A stretch of DNA of 64,000 nucleotides from an uncultured Helicobacter sp. (GCA_944325775.1 CALVBL010000003.1:61542-125541), one strand, 5' to 3'; positions 26,905-36,986 are shown, counted from the first letter of the stretch. Notes: generated from the sequence alone by a model not told the origin. Numbers and translations are program-made.

Positions 26905-27105
26905 CTATATAGGCAAAAAATATTTTTTCAAGATGTACATAAATGCAACGCACAGGATAAAATTGACACAAAAGCACAGCGCGAGTTTGGGTAGCCAAAG
27001 CATCTGAATCTGCGGAGCGATTTTGGGCAGTAGGTTTTGGGTGTGTTTAGCATCGCGCTCCTCCTTTAGTTTGTAGCGCAGTTTTAGTGTGCTTGCTTTT
27101 CCCAC
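26905..27105 (-). CDS. Possible small single-helix membrane protein
   Basis: A 66-codon frame from a GTG at 27105 overlapping the end of cysS by 22 bases. The C-terminal half is one convincing membrane helix (LALCFCVNFILCVAFMYILKK) after a charged N-terminus. There is no good ribosome-binding site before the GTG. An AAGGAGG does occur further in, but is spaced for another frame. The start, and even the reality of the gene, are uncertain. Confidence 0.35.
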   Translation of the reverse strand: MGKASTLKLRYKLKEERDAKHTQNLLPKIAPQIQMLWLPKLALCFCVNFILCVAFMYILKKYFLPI

Positions 27106-28598
27106 ATCGTGCCCTGTGGTGTGTCCATAATCTCAATGCCCATAGCGCGTAAATCCTCGCGGATAGAATCCGCGCGCACAAAGTCTTTTTGTGCCTTTGC
27201 TTCAAGGCGTTGGGCGATGAGGGATTCTATACGCATTTTGGTAGATTCATCGACACCAAGCTGGAAGTAGGTGGTAGAATCTAGTGTGCCAATGCCTAGC
27301 AAAATTTCAACCAACGCGAGATTATAAGCGCTCTCTTGCATAAAGACATTATCTTTTGGATTTTTATCCAAATGCTCATTCGCGCTACTTATCATTTCTT
27401 CGATCACGCTTAGAGCTTTGGAAATATTGAGATCATCATTGAGAGCCTGCAGGCATTGGGATACAAACTCCGCGTTTGCCTTGCCCACGCATTGCACCCA
27501 GTGCGTGTGAATCTCACCAGCACTCTGAATCTTTGGCACATACAGCAGCGATGGTTTGAGACGCTTTTTTAAGCGATAGAGCTTATCTAGGCGTTTTTTA
27601 GACACGAGCAAGTCTTGCTCATTAAAATCCAGCACAAGCCGATAATGCGTGCCCAACAAGTAGTTGCGCACAATCTCGCCGTGATAGATTCTAAGCGCGT
27701 CTTTGATAAAAAAGCTATTGCCTAGACTCTTGCTCATTTTTTCACCATTGATATTGACAAAGCCATTGTGTAGCCAATATTTGGCGAGCTCTTTGTTGGT
27801 GGCACAACGCGTTTGTGAGGCTTCGTTTTCGTGATGAGGAAATAATAGGTCTGCCCCGCCCGCGTGAATATCGATCCTATACTCACAATCCTCATACGCA
27901 AGATGTTGCTCAATCATCGCCGAGCACTCGATATGCCAGCCCGGTCTGCCTTTGCCAAGCGCACTCTCATAGCCGACATCTCCCTCGCCTTTGTAGCCTT
28001 TCCACAGCGCGAAATCCTTGCTCTCTAGCTTGTCGCTCGCAGATTCTATGCGGCTTTTGGTGTGGTCTTGATTGTGCTTAGAGAGAGAGCCATAGTGAGA
28101 ATCTTTAGCGATACTAAGATACACATCGTTATTTTCTCCCTTATAAGCGTAGCCTTTGTGGAGCAGGGATTCTATCATAGAGATGATTGCTGGGAGGCTT
28201 TGGGTGGCTTTGGGCTCTAGATCAGCACGCAAGACTCCTAGCGCGTCCATATCTGTGAGGTAAGAATCTATATAGTGTGTCGTAAGAGATTCTAAGCGCG
28301 CATATACATCGCCAGCTTGCAGGTTTGGTAAATCCTTTGGTAAATCTTGGATTTTTTTGATGATCTTGTCATCAATATCTGTGAAGTTTTTAGCAAAGCA
28401 CACTTCATATCCATTCGCTATAAGGACGCGCCGCCAGAGATCAAAGGCGATAGAGCTGCGCGCATGCCCTAAATGCGCATGATCATAGACGGTGGGACCG
28501 CAGACATAAAACCGCACCTGTCTTTCTTTGAGGCTATTAAAATCGCATTTTTGCTTCTTGATACTATCATAGATTCGGATTGGAAGTTTGGGTTGCAT
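27084..28598 (-). CDS. cysS: Cysteinyl-tRNA synthetase
   Basis: Class I synthetase, 504 residues from the ATG at 28598; AAGGAATGCA precedes it, and a longer frame to 28637 would include that site. Motifs: CGPTVYDHAHLGHARSSIAFD (HIGH-type), the zinc ligand Cys and WHIECSAM, FPHHENEASQT, and KMSKSLGN (KMSKS). It follows murJ by 10 bases, the same pair as in H. pylori (HP0885-HP0886). There vacA follows; here an acyltransferase follows instead. Confidence 0.97.
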   Translation of the reverse strand: MQPKLPIRIYDSIKKQKCDFNSLKERQVRFYVCGPTVYDHAHLGHARSSIAFDLWRRVLIANGYEVCFAKNFTDIDDKIIKKIQDLPKDLPNLQAGDVYARLESLTTHYIDSYLTDMDALGVLRADLEPKATQSLPAIISMIESLLHKGYAYKGENNDVYLSIAKDSHYGSLSKHNQDHTKSRIESASDKLESKDFALWKGYKGEGDVGYESALGKGRPGWHIECSAMIEQHLAYEDCEYRIDIHAGGADLLFPHHENEASQTRCATNKELAKYWLHNGFVNINGEKMSKSLGNSFFIKDALRIYHGEIVRNYLLGTHYRLVLDFNEQDLLVSKKRLDKLYRLKKRLKPSLLYVPKIQSAGEIHTHWVQCVGKANAEFVSQCLQALNDDLNISKALSVIEEMISSANEHLDKNPKDNVFMQESAYNLALVEILLGIGTLDSTTYFQLGVDESTKMRIESLIAQRLEAKAQKDFVRADSIREDLRAMGIEIMDTPQGTMWEKQAH

Positions 28599-28608
28599 TG
28601 CATTCCTT

Positions 28609-30063
28609 TTATGTGAGTATGCCCAGATGTTGTTCATAGAGTTTAAAAATATACAAGATACATATCTCCAAGCCCGTAATTATAGCAAGTAAAATCCAGC
28701 CTTTTGTGTTTTTTAGCATAGGAATGAAATTTTTGATCCCAAAGATTCTAATCGTGAGGACAAAATACAGCACCCCACCAAGTGAGGAAGCCAGTGCTAG
28801 CCCACTCGCGCCCAAAGGGCGCATAAGTATGAGTGAAAATCCCACGCCACATAGCAGTGAGATAGCAGAGATTTTTGCTGCTTTGCCTTGCAAATTGTGC
28901 GCATACAGCCAGAGGGAAAAAATCCGCGCCAACCCATAAGGAAGCAAGCCCAGCATATACATACCAAACGCCATACCTACCGCTAAAGTATCTTCACGCA
29001 CGAATTTATTGCGCTCAAAGAGTAGCCATGTGATTTCGTCTTTGAGCATTATGCCGCCTACCACGCACACCCACAGCACTAGCAGCAAAAACCAAAACGA
29101 ATTTTTCATTAGTGCCATGGCTTGCGTGTATTGGGTATTTTTGACGGCTTTAGCGATCGTGGGAAAGAGCGCGGTGGAGATAGCGATAGCAAAGAGTGCG
29201 AGCGGGAGCTGAAAGATTCTGTTAGCATAATACAGATAACTAATTGCTCCAGCACTAAGGTATGAAGCGATGACGGTATCAAGAAATGAGGCGATTTGTG
29301 CAGTGGAGCTACCTAGCATAGCAGGGAGAAAGCGCGCAAAAAAGGATCTGATATCTTGGAGGATTTGTCTGAATCTACGCGTCTTGGTGCCACCTTTTTG
29401 GTTTATGGCGCGCCACACTTCGGTGATTCCCACACTAAAGAGCCGACCATACCCAAGTCTAAGCAGTGGATAAAAATGCAACGCGATTTGGGCAAGCCCA
29501 CCACAAAGCACACCATAGCTAAGGATATAGACTGCGCGCATATCATCGATATCACGCACAAAAAAGAGCGCGATGATCATACAGACATTAAGCAGAGCGG
29601 TATTATACGCGCTCACCCAAAAACAGTTTTTGTATTGCAACAGCGAGCTTAAAAAAGTCGCGACAAAGATAAGCTCTAGATACCAAAAATTGATAGCGAC
29701 AATGGGCTTAGCAAGTTCGATATTTTCTTCAGAAAATCCATTGGCAAGAGCTCTAGTCACCAAGCCACTAAACTGCCACACAAAGAGACTAAGAAGCAAG
29801 ATAATGCTAAAGAATATCACAAACACCAGCACACTGAATGCACCCTTTTTACGTGCTTGTACGAAGTTTGGGAGGAAGCTCTGCACAAACGCGCCTTCAG
29901 CGAAGATTCGGCGGCAAAGATTGGGGAATTTGAACGCTACAAAAAAAATATCACTTACAATCCCAGCACCCAAAAACGACGCCATACACAAATCTCGCAC
30001 CAACCCAAAGACACGAGAGCACAAAGTGCCAATGCTGTTTGTCAAAAATGCCTTGCGTATCAC
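28609..30063 (-). CDS. murJ: Lipid II flippase MurJ
   Basis: A 484-residue integral membrane protein with about 14 helices of the MVF/MOP family, moving lipid II across the inner membrane. It starts IRKAFLTNSIGTLCSRVFGLVRDLCMASFLG with the conserved SRxxGxxRD region, and has FPNLCRRIFAEGAFVQSFLP. I take the GTG at 30063 as start (AGAGGA upstream), not an ATG 18 codons earlier. The gene is divergent from the FapA gene at 30149 and in operon with cysS. Confidence 0.95.
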   Translation of the reverse strand: MIRKAFLTNSIGTLCSRVFGLVRDLCMASFLGAGIVSDIFFVAFKFPNLCRRIFAEGAFVQSFLPNFVQARKKGAFSVLVFVIFFSIILLLSLFVWQFSGLVTRALANGFSEENIELAKPIVAINFWYLELIFVATFLSSLLQYKNCFWVSAYNTALLNVCMIIALFFVRDIDDMRAVYILSYGVLCGGLAQIALHFYPLLRLGYGRLFSVGITEVWRAINQKGGTKTRRFRQILQDIRSFFARFLPAMLGSSTAQIASFLDTVIASYLSAGAISYLYYANRIFQLPLALFAIAISTALFPTIAKAVKNTQYTQAMALMKNSFWFLLLVLWVCVVGGIMLKDEITWLLFERNKFVREDTLAVGMAFGMYMLGLLPYGLARIFSLWLYAHNLQGKAAKISAISLLCGVGFSLILMRPLGASGLALASSLGGVLYFVLTIRIFGIKNFIPMLKNTKGWILLAIITGLEICILYIFKLYEQHLGILT

Positions 30064-30148
30064 AGATCCTCTTTTAGAAAAAATAAATTTAAGTGTAAAA
30101 AGGCTACAATTGAGCATTATAACATTAAAAGCTTTAAGGGGAATATGG

Positions 30149-32065
30149 ATGCAGGATTTTCACTCTGTGGTGGCGCGCGAAGTCCAAGACATTAGAGAGT
30201 GTTTGGAGAGTGTTTGTGCTACATACGCGCTTGATGGGGCGGTGTATGAGATTCTGGCGATTCATACTTTTAGGCAGGATAACAATCAGCAGACAAAAAG
30301 CAAGCTAAGCATAGAGGAGTTTGCAAGTCTTATGGAAGATGAGGGCGCGTATAATGCGTCGGGATTTGAGATTAGTCAGAGTTTTGATATTAGTGTGCGC
30401 GAGGCTAGTGAGAGTGATTTAGTGCATTTTGTGGCATTGGAGCTAGATGAGTATTCTCATACACTCACGCTTGTTTTAAAGCAGGGCTTGGAAATCGCTA
30501 AGGAGCAGTTTTGGGAGAATCTCTACAAAGAGATAGAGTGCCAAAAAGCTCTGTGTGGCGTGATTATAGAGCCCATTGATGAGGTGCTAAAGCCCGGTGC
30601 GATCGCCCAGCTCAAAAAACAATGTGGTGAGCTCACGGGTGTGCTTGAAAATGATGTGCGGGTGGAAATCTTGCGCGCAGGTGTGTATAAGCCCCAGATT
30701 CTATCAAATGCGGTGTTGCTACCAAAAGTAGCGTGGGAGCGCAAAAATGCTATGAGTTTGGAGATCGCATCGTATGCAGTGGATATACAAGAGGAGGTTT
30801 TGCGCGTGAGTGTGCCACAAAATGGTGTGAGTGGGAGGAACTTGCAGGGGCATTATGTGGAGGCTGAGGGTGGCTCTGAATCTAGTACGGATTCTAATAA
30901 GCCTTTAGCGATCAAATGCGACGAAAGGCTCTTTAGCAAAACAGAGCGGGAGGATAGCATCATCTATACTGCGCTTAGCAAGGGGTATGTGTCTTTTGGC
31001 GATAATACGTTAAAACTCCTTGAATTGCAGGAGTTTAAAGAGATCAATATGCGCTCAACCGGAAGCCTTGTGGGTGGGATAGAAAAAGATATGATGATCA
31101 CCATCACGTGCCCAAATCCTCAAGATGATGCGCTAGGGCAGGGCACGATACTAGAAGCGGCACAGATCGATATAGTAGGTTCTGTGGGGGAAAAGGCGCA
31201 GATCATCGGTGTGGATGTGAAGATTCACGGGCAGACACACCAAAGCTCAAGTGTCCGAGCAAAAACTTGCGAGATTGATTTCCTCAAAGGCAGCGTGCGC
31301 GCACAAGATATCAAGATCAAGCATTCAGAGATGGGGCATATTGATGGGCGTGAAGTCGAGATCGATGAGGTAAGTGGCGGCAGCGTGCGTGCGAAAAATC
31401 TTAGAATCAACAAACTGCACTCCCATGCCAAGCTATATGTCTCTAGCACACTAGAGCTACAAACGCTTGTGGGAAGCGAAAATGAGATTTATCTCACGGC
31501 GGGATATTATGAGCTACGCGATATTATAGAGCATAGCAACGCCCAGATAGAGCGTTGTATCCAGAAAATAAACACTCTCTTGCATTTGCTCAACAAAGAC
31601 AATGCGCTCATCAAGCAGAGCAAACCCATCATCGCACAGCTAAAGGCGATCATAGAAGAAAAAAAACGCCTAAAAGAGCCAATAGATCCCAAAATCACCA
31701 AGGCAGTGGCGGAGTATATTATCACGCTCAAACGCGCGCGTTTTGTCAAGGAGCGTATCCTCTCGCTTCAAGCCGATGCTAAGGATAAAAACAACGCTCT
31801 GCAGAAGATCGATAAAACACTGAAAGAGGCAAAAATCATCACCCACAGCCCGTGGAAAAACCATAATGAAGTGTTTTATGAGTATCTATTCCCCAAAAAA
31901 GGGCGCGATATGATCACACTCCAAGATAGCAAGCAAAGCCATATCATCATCGACAATCAACATCACAAATTGCTCCTCGTAGATACGTTACCAGAATCTA
32001 CAGAGTCAAGTGAGCAGTCCGCTAAACCAACTCAAGTCAATGCACGAGTTTCACAAAACAAGTAA
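30149..32065 (+). CDS. FapA/DUF342-family protein
   Basis: 638 residues from the ATG at 30149; AAGGGG is correctly placed. An ATG four bases earlier is in another frame and stops after 16 codons. The frame is open further upstream but overlaps murJ antisense, so that part is not coding. The middle contains the DUF342 FapA core: NGVSGRNLQGHYV, LSKGYVSFGDNTLKL, then a right-handed repeat region (SVRAKTCEIDFLKGSVRAQDIKIKHSEMGHI-type). A C-terminal coiled coil (about 500-590) follows. In Vibrio, FapA links glucose sensing to polar flagellar assembly. Here a flagellar or polar role is only inferred from the family. Confidence 0.8.
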   Translation: MQDFHSVVAREVQDIRECLESVCATYALDGAVYEILAIHTFRQDNNQQTKSKLSIEEFASLMEDEGAYNASGFEISQSFDISVREASESDLVHFVALELDEYSHTLTLVLKQGLEIAKEQFWENLYKEIECQKALCGVIIEPIDEVLKPGAIAQLKKQCGELTGVLENDVRVEILRAGVYKPQILSNAVLLPKVAWERKNAMSLEIASYAVDIQEEVLRVSVPQNGVSGRNLQGHYVEAEGGSESSTDSNKPLAIKCDERLFSKTEREDSIIYTALSKGYVSFGDNTLKLLELQEFKEINMRSTGSLVGGIEKDMMITITCPNPQDDALGQGTILEAAQIDIVGSVGEKAQIIGVDVKIHGQTHQSSSVRAKTCEIDFLKGSVRAQDIKIKHSEMGHIDGREVEIDEVSGGSVRAKNLRINKLHSHAKLYVSSTLELQTLVGSENEIYLTAGYYELRDIIEHSNAQIERCIQKINTLLHLLNKDNALIKQSKPIIAQLKAIIEEKKRLKEPIDPKITKAVAEYIITLKRARFVKERILSLQADAKDKNNALQKIDKTLKEAKIITHSPWKNHNEVFYEYLFPKKGRDMITLQDSKQSHIIIDNQHHKLLLVDTLPESTESSEQSAKPTQVNARVSQNK

Positions 32066-32069
32066 GAAT

Positions 32070-33011
32070 CTAAATAGCTAGGAGTCTTTTGGCAATTCGT
32101 ATGAGCTTGTTTTTCACTCTCACTAAAAGCGGTTTTTTGAGGGATCTCTCAAACGCGCAGATTCGATTAAGGGCAAGTTCAGAGAGCTTGATCTCATTGG
32201 GATAGGTGATTGGGAATTTGGTATTAATGGCACGCGGATTATAGACATTGCCCTCTTGTGTGCAATGCACACCGCTTCCATCAAAGCCAAGCTGATAGAT
32301 GTATGAAGTGCTAGGTGCGAGGCTGAGAGCATTGTGCTTGTAGGCGATGAGGTAGTTAAAGATCGCCCAAGTTTTGAGTTTGCCCTTTTTATTGAGGATA
32401 AACTGCTCATAGTAGCGCAAGGTACCATTGAGATTGATCGCTTTGATATCGGCTTTGTTGAAGTTTTGCTCCACCCATTGGATATCGCGTTTAAAATACT
32501 GCCACCTATCACTCCAGCTAGCCCAGCCCCAGCAGTGTGGTATAGACCAAAAATAGCTATCGCCTAGATCCTCAGAATCTATAGGATACGACCATGCGCT
32601 AATGCTCCAAACTCGTTTTTCTCGCTCGTAGTGATCAAGCGCGTCATTCATATAGTCCAAAAACACAGGTGAGACGAGGATATCATCTTCTAAAATAATA
32701 GCTTTGCCATATTGCTTCATCGTGGTAGTGACACCATCGATGATAGAATCTGCTAGACCAAAATTATGAGGGCGTTCAATAATGGTAATGCTTTTGAATT
32801 GCCCCCCCCCTTGTGTGACTATAGATTCTCTAAGTGAAGTTATGTATGCACGCACAGCATGGACTTGATGGGCAGTTTCTGGGGTTTTGGGTGCGTCTGA
32901 ATAGATAATGAGATCACTTTGTGGGCTTAGGGCATTTTGCATCAGACTCTCAATAACCTTTTGGGTGTGAGTGAGGCGGTTATACACAAAAAGCACGATA
33001 GGGGCTAACAT
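32070..33011 (-). CDS. Glycosyltransferase, phase-variable (G9, ON)
   Basis: 313 residues with a GT-A fold: PIVLFVYNRLTHTQKVIESL at the N-terminus, the nucleotide-sugar/metal motif IILEDDILVSP near residue 100, and acceptor-site sequence HCWGWASWSDRW. Probably adds a sugar to LPS or another surface glycan from the cytoplasmic side. A run of nine Gs (plus-strand Cs 32802-32810) encodes TQGGGQ near residue 70. Nine keeps the frame open, and a one-base change would cut the protein before its catalytic motif. Ends five bases from the FapA stop (convergent), with nadA upstream. Confidence 0.85.
   Translation of the reverse strand: MLAPIVLFVYNRLTHTQKVIESLMQNALSPQSDLIIYSDAPKTPETAHQVHAVRAYITSLRESIVTQGGGQFKSITIIERPHNFGLADSIIDGVTTTMKQYGKAIILEDDILVSPVFLDYMNDALDHYEREKRVWSISAWSYPIDSEDLGDSYFWSIPHCWGWASWSDRWQYFKRDIQWVEQNFNKADIKAINLNGTLRYYEQFILNKKGKLKTWAIFNYLIAYKHNALSLAPSTSYIYQLGFDGSGVHCTQEGNVYNPRAINTKFPITYPNEIKLSELALNRICAFERSLKKPLLVRVKNKLIRIAKRLLAI
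32802..32810. repeat. G9/C9 contingency tract in glycosyltransferase
   Basis: Nine Cs on the plus strand between GAATTG and TTGTG, in the coding region of the glycosyltransferase and in frame. Confidence 0.85.
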
Positions 33012-33020
33012 TGCATTTCT

Positions 33021-34043
33021 TTATGAGAGTTCTAGCATTCTATCTAGGGCGATTTTTGCCCAGTGCTGCGTGTCAGAATCTAAGAGCACTTCATTGATTG
33101 GCATACCATCTTCATACGCCCTCAAGCAATCCAGCAAGTCTTGCAAGGTCGTTTCATTCATCGTGGGGCATTCGGGCTTAGAAGCTGAAAGCACGAAGGT
33201 CGTGTTTATGCCATCAAGCTTTGGGCGTAGGCGATTGACGAGATTAAACTCCGTACCGACCGCTACTCTTTGCTCCAAAGGCAGGCTTTGCACATATGTA
33301 ATGATCTGACTAGTCGAGCCCACAAAATCCGCGATGTTTACCACGCTAGGATCGCACTCTGGATGCACGACTATTTTTATGTCTGGATACTTCTGCCGAT
33401 AAAATTCCACATCACTCACACTAAAGAGCTGATGCACCGAGCAAAACCCATCATAGCAGATCACATCACTCTCTAAAATCTCCTCCCTACCTGCACTTCC
33501 TAGCACGCACGATTTTTTGTTATCTGCTATGGCGAGATTCTGTCCTAGGCATTTATCAGGGAGGAAAAAGATTTTTTTGCCTTGAGCCTTGGCGTAGTCA
33601 AAGATTTTTTTGGCATTGGCACTGGTGCAGACAAGCCCACCCATCTTGGCAACTTTGGCTTTCACATCAGCATTAGAATTGATATAGGTAATAGGGAAAA
33701 TCTCCTCTTGTGCTATGCCATAGCCTTGCAGTGTGGCGATACTTTTGCCAAAATACTCTGAATCTATCATTCTTGCCATAGAGCAACACGCCATTTTGGG
33801 CATAATCACGCGTTTTTGTGGAGCGAGGACTTTCACACTTTGTCCCATAAAAGCCACGCCACAAAACACGATGAGGTTTTTGGGGCTTTGGGAGGCTTTG
33901 CGCGAAAGCTCAAGACTATCACCACATAAATGTGCGAGAGCCACAATCTCATCGCGTTGATAAAAATGTGCCACCAAGAGCGCATCAAGTTTGCTAAGCA
34001 GGTCTGTGATCTCTAGAGTGAGTGTTTCTGGTGTGGCTGACAT
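33021..34043 (-). CDS. nadA: Quinolinate synthase
   Basis: 340 residues. NadA condenses iminoaspartate with dihydroxyacetone phosphate to quinolinate in NAD synthesis and carries a [4Fe-4S] cluster. Seen: [53 protein letters not shown], the [22 protein letters not shown] region, and PECDPSVV. Candidate cluster Cys lie in ACCSMA, VCTSAN and [10 protein letters not shown]. Two adjacent ATGs exist; the one at 34043 is better spaced from AAGGAGG. Sits 10 bases after psd, as in H. pylori. Confidence 0.96.
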   Translation of the reverse strand: MSATPETLTLEITDLLSKLDALLVAHFYQRDEIVALAHLCGDSLELSRKASQSPKNLIVFCGVAFMGQSVKVLAPQKRVIMPKMACCSMARMIDSEYFGKSIATLQGYGIAQEEIFPITYINSNADVKAKVAKMGGLVCTSANAKKIFDYAKAQGKKIFFLPDKCLGQNLAIADNKKSCVLGSAGREEILESDVICYDGFCSVHQLFSVSDVEFYRQKYPDIKIVVHPECDPSVVNIADFVGSTSQIITYVQSLPLEQRVAVGTEFNLVNRLRPKLDGINTTFVLSASKPECPTMNETTLQDLLDCLRAYEDGMPINEVLLDSDTQHWAKIALDRMLELS

Positions 34044-34053
34044 CATCGCCTCC

Positions 34054-34839
34054 TTATGTTAAAATCCCGAGATTCTGTGCGTATCGCACTTTGTCCCCAC
34101 TCTGAATCTGTGGTGTGAAATCCTCAATAAAGAGCACGATCGTTGATCCCATATTAAACATACCTAGCTCCTCGCCCTTTTTGACGGCAATGGGTGCGGC
34201 GTAGGTGTAGGTCTCATTACCTTTTTTGGCATTGGTGTGAATCTTTGGCTCACAATGAAAGATTATCGAGCCTACATTGAGCGCACCCACCGCGATAAAA
34301 TACAGCTTCTTGCTATTATGCATTGTTGCTTTGAGCACCACGCGCTCATTACGGACAAAGAGATTAGCAAATTTTTTGAGTGCCGGGATATGCACCGGGA
34401 GCAGCTCACCACCAAAATACCTGATCTCTTCAATCTGCATATCACAAGGCGCGTGATAGCGATGATAATCGCGTGGGGAAAGATAGAGATTGATGTAAGC
34501 AAACTCTATGTTTTTTGGAATCTGTTCGCCTAAAAGATCATTAATATCATATGTCATACCCTTGATCTGCAAAGCTTTGTGCTGGGAGGTTTGAGCAGAT
34601 TCTGTAATGAGTGAATCTGTGGGAGAGATAAGCACATTTGGCGTGGTATCAAAGGTGCGTGGGGATTTGAGCCTGCGTGTAAAAAGCTTATTGAGAGTGG
34701 TGAAGTTTTTGCTCTCTTCAAATTCGCTAAGATCGATACGAAAAATCGCGACATACACGCGGTTTATAAAGGTTTGAATAAATGTCGGAAACGCAGTGGA
34801 GGCAAATGCACCAAAAAGGCGTGAGATGAGGTTGGTCAT
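34054..34839 (-). CDS. psd: Phosphatidylserine decarboxylase proenzyme
   Basis: 261 residues. It makes phosphatidylethanolamine in the inner membrane, with a pyruvoyl group generated by self-cleavage. The cleavage site is GST in NMGSTIVLF near the C-terminus (normally LGST; here Met precedes Gly). [16 protein letters not shown] provides the catalytic His region. It overlaps the queuosine transporter stop by four bases (ATGA) and precedes nadA, the H. pylori order. Confidence 0.95.
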   Translation of the reverse strand: MTNLISRLFGAFASTAFPTFIQTFINRVYVAIFRIDLSEFEESKNFTTLNKLFTRRLKSPRTFDTTPNVLISPTDSLITESAQTSQHKALQIKGMTYDINDLLGEQIPKNIEFAYINLYLSPRDYHRYHAPCDMQIEEIRYFGGELLPVHIPALKKFANLFVRNERVVLKATMHNSKKLYFIAVGALNVGSIIFHCEPKIHTNAKKGNETYTYAAPIAVKKGEELGMFNMGSTIVLFIEDFTPQIQSGDKVRYAQNLGILT

Positions 34840-35411
34840 AGAGAATCCTTTTTGTTAAAAGTGGCTTTATAGAGGGTTTTACCGCGTATAGCAAAGCTCC
34901 AAAAAAGTGGCGTGTTGCACACGCACAGGAGGATCTTGATCGTGTAGTCTGATAATGCCATAAGTATCACATCCCCGTGAGGCTGGATAAACAAAAAGGC
35001 GATATGGAAGAAAATCATCGTATCGACGAGTTGAGAAAGGAGGGTTGCGCCATTGTTACGGAGATACCAGATTTTTGGGAATTTTTGTTTGAGATAAAAA
35101 AACACATACACATCAAGCACCTGTGAGCAGCAAAACGCACATACGCTCGCGATCGCAATGCGAAGCTCTGCGGTAAAAATACTAGGAATAAAAGCTAGAA
35201 TGAGCCCTAGACGCAAGGTTTTGAGCACTTGGGTTTTACTATATTTTTCGCTTAAAATATTCATAAGCAAAAAGCTTAGCGGATAACATAGCGCTCCATA
35301 GGTCAAATGTGTGCCAAACACGGGGTATTGCACACTGAAATTTGAGAGCACGATGATGGCGGCAAACCATATCGCAGAAAGAACAAATGTGCGTCTACTC
35401 ATCTGTGTCAT
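34836..35411 (-). CDS. Queuosine precursor transporter, VUT/YhhQ family
   Basis: 191 residues with about six membrane helices and family features NILSEKYSKTQ near residue 54 and LLSQLVDTMIFFHIAFL near residue 127. YhhQ-type proteins import 7-cyano-7-deazaguanine or related queuosine precursors; the exact substrate here is unknown. It begins 6 bases after the LPP20-type lipoprotein gene's coordinates on the same strand, but downstream coupling is with psd, whose start overlaps its stop. Confidence 0.88.
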   Translation of the reverse strand: MTQMSRRTFVLSAIWFAAIIVLSNFSVQYPVFGTHLTYGALCYPLSFLLMNILSEKYSKTQVLKTLRLGLILAFIPSIFTAELRIAIASVCAFCCSQVLDVYVFFYLKQKFPKIWYLRNNGATLLSQLVDTMIFFHIAFLFIQPHGDVILMALSDYTIKILLCVCNTPLFWSFAIRGKTLYKATFNKKDSL

Positions 35412-35417
35412 AGTAGC

Positions 35418-36299
35418 CTACTGCGCGTATTCTAGGAGTTTTTTGTATATGAGCACCCCTGTGCGATTAGCCAGCTTATCCACATCGGTATTATCGGGGA
35501 GAGATTCTGAGATCTGCGTGGCGAAAGTGGGATTGCCCTTGCAGTCAGTGATGGTGATGTTTGCTTTGATATTTGTAGTATTTGGCATAGTAAAAGAGAT
35601 ACGAAACTGTTGTGAGGCTTGTGAATCTAGACGATAGAATTTTACCAATTCCTTTTGGAGATGGGTTGTGAGTGCAGATACACCCTCTTGTGTGGGATTT
35701 TCAAATACAAGTGTGATGCGAGGTTTGGGCGAGTTGGATTCTAGTATATTGGCATAAAGCAGGGCAGAGGCATTGCTAGAAACTCCCAGAGCATCGAGAT
35801 AATTCTGCGCCCCCAATGCTTTGCCAAGCTCTTGGACAAGTGTATTGTATTCTTTGAGCGTGATGTCTTGGCAGGTGAGATTGAGAGATTGTAGAGCGTT
35901 AAGTGCGCTTTCTTGCTCCTTTTTGAGTTGGGTAATGAAATCTTGTTTTTTGACTATCGCACGCACAAAATACGCGTTCCCAACGCGCTCTGTCTGATAA
36001 GAGACATTGCTTAGTGTGGTTTGAGTGATGTTTTTTTGGATTACTTGCGACATATCACTAGATTCTATGCCATCGCTGTATTTTTGCGACAGACTCGTGC
36101 TTGAGCTCACATTGACCTGTAGGTGTGAGAGCATATCGGTGATCGCGTTGTCTTTAGCGCTTTGGAGGTTTTTATCACTTGCCACACCATAGAGATTGTC
36201 TTTGTCACTTTGGCTTTGATAATACCAGTTTGGTGGCTTAGGTGTATCTTGACAACCTAAAAAAAACAAAATCCCTATCACCACACACAATATCCGCAT
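35418..36299 (-). CDS. LPP20-type lipoprotein
   Basis: 293 residues with a lipoprotein signal (VVIGILFFLGCQD; lipidated Cys16). The next region, WYYQSQSDKDNLYGVASDKNLQSAKDNAITDML, is the LPP20/FlgP-like domain pattern. It continues with VSYQTERVGNAYFVRAIVKKQDF. The C-terminal half resembles a second LpoB-like or CsgG-like fold (VDKLANRTGVLIYKKLLEYA). It is third in a minus-strand run with the lipoproteins at 36347 and 36987, which suggests a shared envelope complex. AAAGGAATA precedes the ATG. Confidence 0.8.
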   Translation of the reverse strand: MRILCVVIGILFFLGCQDTPKPPNWYYQSQSDKDNLYGVASDKNLQSAKDNAITDMLSHLQVNVSSSTSLSQKYSDGIESSDMSQVIQKNITQTTLSNVSYQTERVGNAYFVRAIVKKQDFITQLKKEQESALNALQSLNLTCQDITLKEYNTLVQELGKALGAQNYLDALGVSSNASALLYANILESNSPKPRITLVFENPTQEGVSALTTHLQKELVKFYRLDSQASQQFRISFTMPNTTNIKANITITDCKGNPTFATQISESLPDNTDVDKLANRTGVLIYKKLLEYAQ

Positions 36300-36346
36300 T
36301 ATTATTCCTTTGTGCTTTGTCTCTGCCTCAATTATTTGATTTTATA

Positions 36347-36958
36347 TTACCAGCTTACGGATCTATTTGAGCCTACTTTGATGATATTTGCTTCATCGTC
36401 CCACACGACCTCACCCGTAGCTAGATCCACAAGTGTGAGTAAGAAAAAATAATCCGTGCGTTGCTTGCCGCTGACGGTGACATTTTTTTGCCAAATCTTG
36501 CCAGAGAGCGAGAGTTGCGCGCCCTTGAGTTGTCCTTTTTCTATCACACTGTATTGGTCAAATTCATCATTTCCACGCGTTTTTGCTCTCACAGAATCTA
36601 TCATCTTATCGCCGCTTGTGCCACTGCCAGAGATTGCAAGAGAAAGTTTGAACTTCCCGCTATTGCGCATATCTCGTGTAACCTTCCTGCTGAGTTGCTC
36701 CACATCGACATTTTGCATTGTATCATTGATGATATCCGATATTACGAGCACCTTTGGCTGTTTGATGGCTTGCACATAGCCACTTGAGAGTAGAGAAGCG
36801 ACAGATTTCTCCACCACGCTTTCTATATCGTGATAATCCAGCCCCATACTTGCATACGCTCGTGAATCTTCCGCATTCACATACTCCGGTCCGCTGTTGC
36901 ACGCGCTAAAGATAAACATACTCACTATGCTTAAAAATACTATCAAGATTTTTTTCAT
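36347..36958 (-). CDS. LpoB-family penicillin-binding-protein activator lipoprotein
   Basis: 203 residues with a lipoprotein signal (SIVSMFIFSACNSG; Cys20). The LpoB-like domain contains VLVISDIINDTMQNVDVEQLSRKVTRDM, GSGTSGDKMIDSVR, AQLSLSGKIWQ and FFLLTLVDLATGEVVWDDEANI. E. coli LpoB activates PBP1B from the outer membrane. Whether this protein activates a Helicobacter PBP is inference. AAAGGAGCAG precedes the ATG. A paralogous domain is fused to Sel1 repeats at 17461-18873. Confidence 0.85.
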   Translation of the reverse strand: MKKILIVFLSIVSMFIFSACNSGPEYVNAEDSRAYASMGLDYHDIESVVEKSVASLLSSGYVQAIKQPKVLVISDIINDTMQNVDVEQLSRKVTRDMRNSGKFKLSLAISGSGTSGDKMIDSVRAKTRGNDEFDQYSVIEKGQLKGAQLSLSGKIWQKNVTVSGKQRTDYFFLLTLVDLATGEVVWDDEANIIKVGSNRSVSW

Positions 36959-36986
36959 TTTCTGCTCCTTTGGTCTTTATAGAATC

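Noticed and set aside
29573..30148. N-terminal extension of the FapA-type gene through the murJ region
   Set aside because: It runs antisense to conserved murJ sequence, while a ribosome site and ATG at 30149 explain the start.
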